Assembly: GCA_030634715.1 (NCBI GenBank)
Contig: DAOWAG010000078.1
Location: 1-6,420, forward strand
Source of the DNA: Candidatus Aegiribacteria sp.
GTDB taxonomy: Bacteria > Fermentibacterota > Fermentibacteria > Fermentibacterales > Fermentibacteraceae
Direction of reading: 5' to 3'
Length of the DNA stretch: 6,420 nt
In this document: positions 1 to 6,233 of the stretch, in pieces
How positions within the stretch are numbered: position 1 is the first letter of the stretch
How the letters are laid out: each line of letters opens with the position of its first letter
Notes under the pieces: model-generated
What the model was told of the DNA's origin: nothing
The model's database searches: none
The model's input: only the letters and a program-made list of their open reading frames with translations
Position numbers and translations under genes: made by a program

Positions 1-389
1 CATTCAGGACTGTGGATACTATCCTCAGAAATAATCCGGCTGATGTAATAATTGTTGACATGCATGCTGAAGCGACAAGTGAAAAACAGGCTCTTGCTCA
101 GCATCTGGATGGCAAGGCAACAATTGTAGCTGGAACACATACACATGTTCTTACCGCTGACGCAAGAACTCTGCCTGGTGGGACAGCGTGCATTACCGAT
201 CTCGGGATGTGCGGTTCCATTGATGGGGTGATAGGAATGAACACTGAGGAAGCAAGGCTGAGATTTCTTACAGGCAGACATATCAGACTGAAAGTTGCCG
301 AGGGCAATACTTATGTGAATGGTCTTGAAGTAGTGCTTGACAGCGAATTGAATGTGGACGGATTGCGCACGATAAATGAGAAAATATGA
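1..389 (+). CDS. YmdB-family metallophosphoesterase, C-terminal half (5' end outside window)
   Basis: The frame is open from the left edge (first full codon at base 3) to TGA at 387-389. About 128 residues are visible, roughly half of the usual 260-270. The visible part carries the family hallmarks: DMHAEATSEK, where the canonical form is D-F-H-A-E-x-T-S-E-K, then GTHTHVLTAD, then LPGGTACITDLGM and VIGM. In studied YmdB/DR1281 proteins the histidine of the first motif and the two of GTHTH bind the binuclear metal centre, and all three are present here. The family has been reported to hydrolyse cyclic nucleotides and, in Bacillus, to affect biofilm and motility decisions; the natural substrate here is unknown. 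The GTG at base 12 is not the true start, because the frame stays open upstream of it. The gene overlaps ispA by 14 bases, so the two are probably co-translated. Family assignment is firm; physiological role is not. Confidence 0.9.
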   Translation, partial: FRTVDTILRNNPADVIIVDMHAEATSEKQALAQHLDGKATIVAGTHTHVLTADARTLPGGTACITDLGMCGSIDGVIGMNTEEARLRFLTGRHIRLKVAEGNTYVNGLEVVLDSELNVDGLRTINEKI

Positions 390-1266
390 TCCTGTGCTGC
401 TGAATGACAGTCTCTCCAGTACAGCTTTATGGGTTGAACAGGAGCTTGATCAGCTTTTCATTCATCAGAGATCGATCTCCCGACTTCCATTGTTCGCGGA
501 TTATTCTCTTGGATCCGGAGGGAAGCGTATAAGACCTTTCCTTGTTAGAGCTGCCTGCTGCGCAGTTGGAGGTGATCCGGACAGAGCTCTGCATGCGGCT
601 TGCGCTGTGGAGATGATTCATACTTACTCACTGATTCATGATGATTTACCATCGATGGACAATGATGACCTCAGAAGAGGAAAACCGACACTTCACATGA
701 CCTGTGGAGAGGATCAGGCACTGCTTGCAGGTGATCTTCTGCTGGTTGAAGCTTTCGGAGTGCTTCTCCGAACTCCCCTTGGTCCGGGACGGGTGGCCAG
801 AATGGCAAGACATCTCGCTTCTGCCGCTGGTCCAGGTTGTCTGGTCGGCGGTCAATATATGGATATGTATCATCCTGCTGAAGCGGATATGGACTGGATC
901 CGACTGATGATAAAAGGGAAAACCGCTGCTCTGATAAGAGCCTCTCTGGAACTCGGAGCATTGGCTGGTGGTGCAGATGATGAACTCATCAACGAAGTCT
1001 CCAGGGAAGGTGACCGCCTGGGATATCTGTTTCAGCTTACAGATGATATTCTGGACATTCGCGGGAACACGTCCGAGATGGGAAAGAAAGTTTCAAAGGA
1101 TTCAGATCTTGGCAAGTGCAATCCCGTTACGAAGCTTGGTCTGGAAGCAGCCTTGAAGGAAGCTGAAGAGCTTTCGTCTGATATCGCCGGGGTCTTCTCA
1201 GGATTAAGCGGAAACTGGGAGAATATCTCCGCTCTGGCTCTCTATCTTCCTGACAGGAGGAAATAG
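376..1266 (+). CDS. ispA: Short-chain polyprenyl diphosphate synthase (farnesyl diphosphate synthase type)
   Basis: This cytosolic enzyme condenses isopentenyl diphosphate with allylic diphosphates, most likely to give farnesyl (C15) or geranylgeranyl (C20) diphosphate for quinones, carotenoids and undecaprenyl carriers. The 296 residues match IspA length. Visible motifs in order are GGKRIRP (48-54, diphosphate-binding), the first Asp-rich motif DDLPSMD (89-95) followed by DLRRGKPTLH, GGQ (158-160), KGKTA (180-184), and the second Asp-rich motif DDILD (223-227) with its Mg2+-binding aspartates. The first motif has the two-residue insertion and the preceding TYSLIH typical of bacterial FPP synthases, which argues against long-chain synthases. 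The downstream GKS-T-P block is altered to GKCNP (246-250). The ATG at 376 lies inside ymdB and has no good Shine-Dalgarno sequence, so initiation probably depends on coupling. The dxs ribosome site sits in its last codons. Exact product chain length cannot be read from sequence alone. Confidence 0.95.
   Translation: MRKYDPVLLNDSLSSTALWVEQELDQLFIHQRSISRLPLFADYSLGSGGKRIRPFLVRAACCAVGGDPDRALHAACAVEMIHTYSLIHDDLPSMDNDDLRRGKPTLHMTCGEDQALLAGDLLLVEAFGVLLRTPLGPGRVARMARHLASAAGPGCLVGGQYMDMYHPAEADMDWIRLMIKGKTAALIRASLELGALAGGADDELINEVSREGDRLGYLFQLTDDILDIRGNTSEMGKKVSKDSDLGKCNPVTKLGLEAALKEAEELSSDIAGVFSGLSGNWENISALALYLPDRRK
1255..1260 (+). promoter_or_regulatory. Ribosome binding site of dxs
   Basis: AGGAGG lies 10 bases upstream of the ATG at 1271 and is embedded in the last codons of ispA. 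It is the strongest Shine-Dalgarno match in the window and fixes the dxs start. Confidence 0.85.
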
Positions 1267-1270
1267 TCAT

Positions 1271-3121
1271 ATGTCTGTGCTGAATGGAATAAGCTCTACA
1301 GGTGATATTTCGAAACTTTCCATAGAGGACAGGCTTGTTCTTGTCAATGAACTCAGAGATAGAATAATTAATGTGATCAGCAGTACAGGCGGGCATCTTG
1401 CATCAAGTCTTGGCGTTGTTGAACTGACCGTTGCTCTTCTTTCCGTTTACTCTCTGCCTCAGGACAAGATCATATGGGATGTCGGTCATCAGAGCTATCC
1501 CTGGAAACTCTTAACAGGCAGAGCTGATCGATTCCATACTATCAGGCAGTCAGGGGGGTTGAGCGGCTTTCCCAGAAGAGATGAAAATCCCTGTGATGCC
1601 TTCGGTACAGGACATAGCTCTACCTCGATCTCTGCCGCTCTCGGGTTTGCTCTGGCGCGGGATATTTCCGGGAAGGATTATAAAGTAGTCGCAGTGATTG
1701 GTGATGGCGCGATGACAGGAGGTATCGCTTTCGAGGGGCTCAATCATCTGGGACACACCGGCACTGATATGCTTATTATTCTCAACGACAACGATATGTC
1801 TATCTCACCGAATGTGGGAGCCATATCCAGACACCTTACAGCACTTATTACTGATCCACGATACAATCGGATAAAAAAGGATGTCTGGAATGCTCTGGGT
1901 AAAATCCCATCTCTTGGTGAACGCGTCAGAGACGCGGCTCATGCAGTCACATCCGGATTGAAAAAAACACTTGTTACACCTGATACCCTGTTTGATGATT
2001 TTGGCGTGCGATATATAGGTCCTGTTCCGGGAAATGATCTCGCTGCGATTACCGGGGTTCTGCAGCGGGTCTCGGAGATATCAGGTCCGGTTCTGCTTCA
2101 TGTCGAAACAAAAAAAGGGAAAGGATACGAACCCGCTGAGCTTGACGCAACCGGATATCACGGTGTATCCGCATCATTTACAGAAAAAGTTAATAAGAAA
2201 GAATCGTTTACTTCTGCCTTTTCAAGAACGATGATTGACCTTGGCCGAACCAATAAGAAAATTGTTGCTATTACCGCAGCGATGCCCGATGGAACCGGAT
2301 TGAATGAATTCGCGGTCAGATATCCTGATAGATTTTTTGATGTAGGCATTGCTGAACAGCATGCTGTTACTCTTGCATGTGGACTCGCTTTCGGAGGACT
2401 TAAACCGGTAGTAGCTATCTACAGTACTTTTCTTCAGAGAGCGTACGATCAGGTAATACATGATGTCGCTCTTCAGAAAGCCCCTGTTGTTCTTGCAGTC
2501 GATAGAGGAGGTGTAGTGGGGGAGGATGGTCCAACACATCATGGCGTTCTTGATATTTCCATGCTTCTTCCTGTGCCCGGTATTCGAATAGGGGCTCCAA
2601 GGAACTGCGAGCTGCTTGAGAGTATGCTGAGAACTTCAGTACTTTTTGAAGAATATCCTACAGCCATCAGGTATCCAAGAGGAGAAGAACCGGATATTCC
2701 ATCAATAACCCCGAAAAATGTATTACCGGGAGAAGGTCAGCTTCTCAGAGAAGGAAAAGATGTTCTTGTGATTGGTGTGGGAGTAATGGCTCTCTACGCT
2801 GTCAAAGCAGCAGATATGCTTGAAAAGCAGGGAATATCCGTTGCTGTTTTCGATCCTCTGTGGCTGAAACCGGCTCCTTTGAATGAAATACGTGCGCTTG
2901 CTTCCGCATGCGGTAAAGTGATAACCATAGAGGACGGGGCAATCGAGAGTGGATTCGGTTTCCATGTGCAGTCAATGCTGTCCGATCTTCTTCTGCCGAT
3001 TCTCACACTTGGTTTTCCTGATGATTTCCAGCCGCATGCAACAAGAGAAGAACTGCTGAGTATGGCCGGACTTGATTATAAGTCATTGGCTGAAAGTATT
3101 GGTGATTTTGTTGGACAGTAA
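1271..3121 (+). CDS. dxs: 1-deoxy-D-xylulose-5-phosphate synthase
   Basis: Dxs is a cytosolic thiamine-diphosphate enzyme that joins pyruvate and glyceraldehyde 3-phosphate to DXP. This is the entry step of the MEP isoprenoid pathway and also feeds thiamine and pyridoxal synthesis. At 616 residues it has normal length. The N-terminal TPP domain (about 1-300) shows GGHLASSLG (H42), DVGHQSYPWKLLTGR (H73), GTGHSSTS (H115) and the Mg-TPP motif GDGAMTGG (144-151) through NDN (172-174). KKGKGYEPAE and H297 follow. The central domain has FDVGIAEQHAV with the catalytic glutamate E362, YSTFLQRAYDQ, GEDGPTHHG (H423-H424) and IRYPRG (R467); the C-terminal transketolase domain ends near 600. All catalytic residues I know of are present. 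The usual DRAG reads DRGG at 411-414, a mild variation. The ATG is fixed by the AGGAGG site; the gap to ispA is only 4 bases. The 3' end overlaps nadK. Confidence 0.98.
   Translation: MSVLNGISSTGDISKLSIEDRLVLVNELRDRIINVISSTGGHLASSLGVVELTVALLSVYSLPQDKIIWDVGHQSYPWKLLTGRADRFHTIRQSGGLSGFPRRDENPCDAFGTGHSSTSISAALGFALARDISGKDYKVVAVIGDGAMTGGIAFEGLNHLGHTGTDMLIILNDNDMSISPNVGAISRHLTALITDPRYNRIKKDVWNALGKIPSLGERVRDAAHAVTSGLKKTLVTPDTLFDDFGVRYIGPVPGNDLAAITGVLQRVSEISGPVLLHVETKKGKGYEPAELDATGYHGVSASFTEKVNKKESFTSAFSRTMIDLGRTNKKIVAITAAMPDGTGLNEFAVRYPDRFFDVGIAEQHAVTLACGLAFGGLKPVVAIYSTFLQRAYDQVIHDVALQKAPVVLAVDRGGVVGEDGPTHHGVLDISMLLPVPGIRIGAPRNCELLESMLRTSVLFEEYPTAIRYPRGEEPDIPSITPKNVLPGEGQLLREGKDVLVIGVGVMALYAVKAADMLEKQGISVAVFDPLWLKPAPLNEIRALASACGKVITIEDGAIESGFGFHVQSMLSDLLLPILTLGFPDDFQPHATREELLSMAGLDYKSLAESIGDFVGQ
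3092..3096 (+). promoter_or_regulatory. Weak ribosome binding site of nadK
   Basis: GAAAG inside the end of dxs lies 5 bases before GTG 3102 and 11 bases before TTG 3108. It is a weak match, so nadK translation is likely helped by ribosomes finishing dxs. Confidence 0.4.
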
Positions 3122-3977
3122 CGATAAATCTATTCCGGTTCAGAGCCTCTCTCTTTACGTAGACAGATTCAATCCGCCGTATGCAGGTTTGATTCAGAAT
3201 CTGCTTTCCGTTTGTGAAAAATTCAGCATCACGGTTAATTCTGCTTCTCCATCTGCTGAACACCTCAGCACTTTAGGTGTTCAGGAGAGTGATATATGCG
3301 ATATGGCAATCGTACTCGGAGGTGATGGATCCATCCTGCGCGGTATGGATTACTACCGTAAGCTGGAAATACCCGTTCTGGGTATCAATGCCGGGCATCT
3401 TGGTTTTCTTGCCAGTGTTGAGCAGGTATCTCTGCCTGATACCGTAGCCAGGATAGCGCAGGGTGATTATATCATTGAAGCACTGCCCGTTCTCAGAGCG
3501 GAATTTCCTTCAGGCCATTGTCTGACCGCTGTGAATGATTTTTGTATCAACCGCTCGATGATGGGCGGGATATTGCATTTTGATCTGTTTGTGAATGGTG
3601 CCAGGGTCGCCCACGTTGTTGGTGACGGCATTGTGGTATCCACACCCCTTGGATCCACGGCATACGGTCTCTCATGTGGAGGGCCAATTCTGGATCCCGG
3701 ATTACCCGCCATACTGATAGTTCCCATCTGTGCTCATTCTCTGTCACTTCGTCCTCTCGTAGTTCCCGATGATCTGCCTGTCTCAATTAGAATTGGAACT
3801 CTCAGAGGCACAGGTCCTGTAGTTTCTGCTGACGGTGCTGCCTCCGGAACCCTTAAAGCCGGAGAAATGCTTTCAATAATGAAGGACTCAGACTCTTGCA
3901 TGATTGTAAGGTTCTCCGATCACCCCGGTTATTATGACAAACTCGGACAAAAACTGGGCTGGGGGTCAAGGGGATAG
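3102..3977 (+). CDS. nadK: NAD kinase (ATP-NAD kinase family)
   Basis: NadK is a cytosolic enzyme that phosphorylates NAD to NADP using ATP or polyphosphate. From the chosen GTG it has 291 residues, the usual bacterial length. Motifs in order are LGGDGSILR with the signature GGDG (73-76), GINAGHLGFL (94-103), VNDFCI (144-149, NE of the canonical NEVVI changed to ND), the long block DGIVVSTPLGSTAYGLSCGGP starting at 175, and SADG (242-245). The C-terminus YYDKLGQKLGWG is classic. The segment usually written TPICPHSLSNRP reads VPICAHSLSLRP here (207-218). The start is uncertain: TTG 3072, TTG 3099, GTG 3102 and TTG 3108 are all in frame and none is ATG. GTG 3102 gives MILLDSN, which matches where family members begin, and has GAAAG in front. 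It overlaps dxs by 20 bases and ends one base before recN. A perfect hairpin lies at 3256-3284 in the variable N-terminal part. Confidence 0.95.
   Translation: MILLDSNDKSIPVQSLSLYVDRFNPPYAGLIQNLLSVCEKFSITVNSASPSAEHLSTLGVQESDICDMAIVLGGDGSILRGMDYYRKLEIPVLGINAGHLGFLASVEQVSLPDTVARIAQGDYIIEALPVLRAEFPSGHCLTAVNDFCINRSMMGGILHFDLFVNGARVAHVVGDGIVVSTPLGSTAYGLSCGGPILDPGLPAILIVPICAHSLSLRPLVVPDDLPVSIRIGTLRGTGPVVSADGAASGTLKAGEMLSIMKDSDSCMIVRFSDHPGYYDKLGQKLGWGSRG
3256..3284 (+). repeat. Perfect inverted repeat (10-bp arms, 9-base loop) inside nadK
   Basis: CTGAACACCT at 3256-3265 is the exact reverse complement of AGGTGTTCAG at 3275-3284, with the loop CAGCACTTT. As RNA it would form a stable stem-loop. No T-run follows the right arm, so it does not look like an intrinsic terminator. 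It encodes the poorly conserved stretch AEHLSTLGVQ of NadK, so protein constraint does not obviously explain it. Function is unknown. Confidence 0.6.
3968..3973 (+). promoter_or_regulatory. Ribosome binding site of recN
   Basis: AAGGGG in the last codons of nadK lies 5 bases before ATG 3979. It favours this start over the in-frame ATG at 3934, which would add 15 residues not typical of RecN. Confidence 0.7.
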
Positions 3978-3978
3978 A

Positions 3979-5649
3979 ATGCTGACATATCTTGCTCTCC
4001 GGAATCTTGCGACTATCAGTGACACAACACTTGAGTTTGATAGCAATTTGAACGTTTTAACAGGAGAAACAGGTGCAGGCAAGTCAATCCTGATTGACGG
4101 ACTGTTGCTGACCCTTGGGGAGAGAGCTGATACCGCGCTGGTGCGACCTGGTACAAAACTTGCCAGCGTAGAGGCTGTATTTCTGAACAGTGATGAATCA
4201 GAATTGCTCATTCGGAGGGAAATTCGAGCTGGTGGACGAAGCAGGATTTTCATCAATGATGAATTGACAACTCTGGAAGAAGCCAGAAAGCGAATCTCAG
4301 GAATTATAGACCTTCATTCACAGCGATCCACTCCAGCGCTGCTTCTTCGCAGAGTCCAGCAGACTGCATTCGATGAATTCGGCGGGAATTCCAATCTTGC
4401 AGGTGATCTTTCTTATATGTACGAGGAATACAGATCGCTTTTGCAGCGTCTGGATGATCTGCGTGAAAACCATGAGAAAAATCTGGAATCCAGAGAACTT
4501 ATCAGGCACGAGCTTTCACTGATAGAGAAACTGAACCCCTCTCTGGAAGATAACCAGAGCCTTGTCAGCGAGCGAAAGGATCTGAAAGCATCTCAAAACA
4601 GTGTTGAAACCCTTCATGTGATCGTAGACGCGATATCCGGTGATGATGGGATAATTGCCGCCCTTGGAAAATTCCGGAACGAACTATCGCATACCACAAT
4701 TGAACTCCATGAAACCATTGAACTCCTTGATCAGGCCGAAATCTCACTTTCCGAGACCAGTTCATCATGCAGTGCTATTCTCGGAAGAGTTGACAGTGCT
4801 CCCTGGAGGCTGAAGGAGATTGACGACAGACTGGACGCTTATTCGGAACTGCTTGGAAGATGTGGCGGTTCTCTTGAAAGACTTCTTCAGAGAAGGAGAA
4901 CGCTGCTTACGGATCTGGAGGAATATGAATCCCTTGAGCGTGAACTGCTTGATCTGGAAACCATGGTTCCCGACAAGAGTAAAATGCTGCATGAAACCGC
5001 AGAACGGCTCTCAATATCCAGAAAATCTGCTGTAAAAAAACTTCAGAGCTGCGTTCAGAAGGAGCTGAGACTGCTTGGAATGCCGCACGCGGTCTTTAAC
5101 GTGATCATGCATGATCCGCCTCTGAACAGAAGTCTGACATTGGGTGGACGGAATATCTGTTCCGATGGGTTTGAAATTCCTGAATTCTACTTCAGTGCTA
5201 ACAGGGGTATGGAACCAGGTCCACTGGCTTCTGTCGCGAGCGGCGGAGAAATGTCCAGAGTGAGTCTTGTTCTGAAACTGGCGCTTGCCAGCGTCAGTCA
5301 GGCTCCAACTATGGTGTTCGATGAGATAGACAGTGGTATCGGAGGCGAAACAGCTAATCTGCTTGCTGATTCACTTAAAAGAGCATCAGAGAACAGGCAG
5401 GTTATCGTGATAACTCATCTTGCCCAGATCGCCTCAAAGGCTGGAAGACATCTTGCGGTGTCTAAAGAACTGCATGATGATCTGCCCTCAACCAGGGTGA
5501 GGGTATTAAAGGATAAACAGAACAGAATCGCAGAGCTTGCGCGCCTGCTCGGTGGAGGAGATGCCGCAGAAGAACATGCGGAAAAGATGCTGAGCAATGC
5601 AAGATCTTCCTGCGGTGAGGATGGTGATGGCTTATTAAAGGGCCTGTAA
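3979..5649 (+). CDS. recN: DNA repair protein RecN (SMC-like ATPase)
   Basis: RecN is an SMC-like ATPase that acts early in recombinational repair of double-strand breaks on the nucleoid. The 556 residues match the family length (E. coli 553). The N-terminal head starts MLTYLALRNLATI and carries Walker A GETGAGKS (29-36) and LGERAD. Residues about 145-365 are rich in Glu, Lys, Leu and Arg and fit the coiled-coil arms. The C-terminal head has the ABC signature SGGEMSR (421-427), Walker B TMVFDEID (444-451), the D-loop SGIGGETA, the switch histidine in VITHLAQIA (H480) and the typical ending ELARLLGG. One oddity is that the conserved GQHEHQ block after strand IIDLH is replaced by SQRSTP (114-119), although the glutamine Q115 remains. 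The start is set by AAGGGG and by alignment to the family N-terminus. It follows nadK by one base, and its stop overlaps the next gene's start by one base. Confidence 0.96.
   Translation: MLTYLALRNLATISDTTLEFDSNLNVLTGETGAGKSILIDGLLLTLGERADTALVRPGTKLASVEAVFLNSDESELLIRREIRAGGRSRIFINDELTTLEEARKRISGIIDLHSQRSTPALLLRRVQQTAFDEFGGNSNLAGDLSYMYEEYRSLLQRLDDLRENHEKNLESRELIRHELSLIEKLNPSLEDNQSLVSERKDLKASQNSVETLHVIVDAISGDDGIIAALGKFRNELSHTTIELHETIELLDQAEISLSETSSSCSAILGRVDSAPWRLKEIDDRLDAYSELLGRCGGSLERLLQRRRTLLTDLEEYESLERELLDLETMVPDKSKMLHETAERLSISRKSAVKKLQSCVQKELRLLGMPHAVFNVIMHDPPLNRSLTLGGRNICSDGFEIPEFYFSANRGMEPGPLASVASGGEMSRVSLVLKLALASVSQAPTMVFDEIDSGIGGETANLLADSLKRASENRQVIVITHLAQIASKAGRHLAVSKELHDDLPSTRVRVLKDKQNRIAELARLLGGGDAAEEHAEKMLSNARSSCGEDGDGLLKGL
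5637..5642 (+). promoter_or_regulatory. Shine-Dalgarno-like stretch before the non-canonical pgsA-like start
   Basis: AAAGGG in the last recN codons ends 6 bases before ATC 5649. It supports ATC 5649, rather than ATT 5634 or GTG 5775, as the place where translation begins. Confidence 0.45.
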
Positions 5650-6218
5650 TCAATCTTCCCAATATTATCAGCCTCTCAAGAATTCCGCTTGGATTTGCCG
5701 CATGTTTCTTCCTTGCCTCCAGAGCGATTATTCCTGCATCCATCATTCTCTTTGTCGGGATCCTTTCCGATTTTGTGGATGGAGCCATTGCGAGAGCAAC
5801 CAATACAGTGAGTGACTGGGGAAAAGTATTTGATCCTCTTGCAGACAAGATCGCCATGACTGCGTTCATCATTACTCTTGGTTTTCTCGGTGCGGTTCCG
5901 GTCTGGTTTATCGCAGTTGCCCTGTCTCGAGATGTTCTCATTGCTTCCGGAGGGCTGTATCTCACGAAGCGTCTCGGATCACCTCCGGCTGCGAACATCT
6001 GGGGTAAACTCTCAACACTCGTGCTTTCGATCTACATGAGCATAACCGCTGTCTGCTATATGCTTGACACAACATTGTGGTCTTCCGATCTGATATTTGC
6101 TGGTCTCGATCCTGTGGGCTTGTTATCTTTTGCGTTTGTACTGATAAGCTTTTTTGTCTATTTTTCTGAATCCGTATATCTAATCCGGAATTTCTCATCC
6201 GGTCATACTTTCAGCTGA
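5649..6218 (+). CDS. CDP-alcohol phosphatidyltransferase, PgsA-like, with non-canonical start
   Basis: This is an integral membrane enzyme that transfers a phosphatidyl group from CDP-diacylglycerol to an alcohol. The likely acceptor is glycerol 3-phosphate (PgsA, phosphatidylglycerol synthesis), but another acceptor is possible. From ATC 5649 there are 189 residues (E. coli PgsA 182). The N-terminus xNLPNIISLSRIPLG (2-15) is typical of PgsA. The full catalytic motif D-x2-DG-x2-AR-x8-G-x3-D-x3-D is present as D41, D44-G45, A48-R49, G58, D62 and D66. Hydrophobic segments lie near 16-39, 68-92, 118-138 and 155-178. The frame is open back to a TGA at 5625 but holds no ATG, GTG or TTG before GTG 5775, which would remove D41 and the first membrane segment. 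ATC 5649 overlaps the recN stop as TAATC. Instead of the REI-x-R segment of classical PgsA it has RDVLIASGG, so the acceptor is uncertain. Confidence 0.85.
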   Translation: MNLPNIISLSRIPLGFAACFFLASRAIIPASIILFVGILSDFVDGAIARATNTVSDWGKVFDPLADKIAMTAFIITLGFLGAVPVWFIAVALSRDVLIASGGLYLTKRLGSPPAANIWGKLSTLVLSIYMSITAVCYMLDTTLWSSDLIFAGLDPVGLLSFAFVLISFFVYFSESVYLIRNFSSGHTFS

Positions 6219-6219
6219 C

Positions 6220-6224
6220 GGGAG
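6220..6224 (+). promoter_or_regulatory. Ribosome binding site of smc
   Basis: GGGAG lies 9 bases before TTG 6234, in the 15-base gap after the pgsA-like gene. It supports the TTG start, the only ATG, GTG or TTG in this frame between the preceding stop at 6216-6218 and the Walker A motif. Confidence 0.65.
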
Positions 6225-6233
6225 CATCGATAC

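Noticed and set aside
55..83. TTGACA promoter-like -35 hexamer in ymdB
   Set aside because: No TATAAT-like box occurs at 16-18 bases (the position reads AGTGAA), and it lies inside the coding sequence for the conserved VDMHAE motif.
3934..3978. Upstream in-frame ATG for recN at 3934
   Set aside because: It would add 15 residues (beginning MTNSDKNW) that only overlap nadK and do not resemble RecN. ATG 3979 has AAGGGG and matches the family start.
5462..5998. 178-residue open frame on the minus strand across recN and the PgsA-like gene
   Set aside because: It is antisense to two clearly conserved genes, has no recognisable motif and no ribosome site that I could support; it is a shadow of the coding strand.
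6064..6097. TTGACA hexamer about 170 bases upstream of smc as a possible smc promoter
   Set aside because: The bases at normal spacing read GATCTG; the closest AT-rich candidate is more than 20 bases away. It is too weak to call.
5775..6218. PgsA-like gene starting at GTG 5775
   Set aside because: This start falls inside the catalytic motif (after D41 and F42) and removes the first membrane segment, so the product could not be a functional family member.
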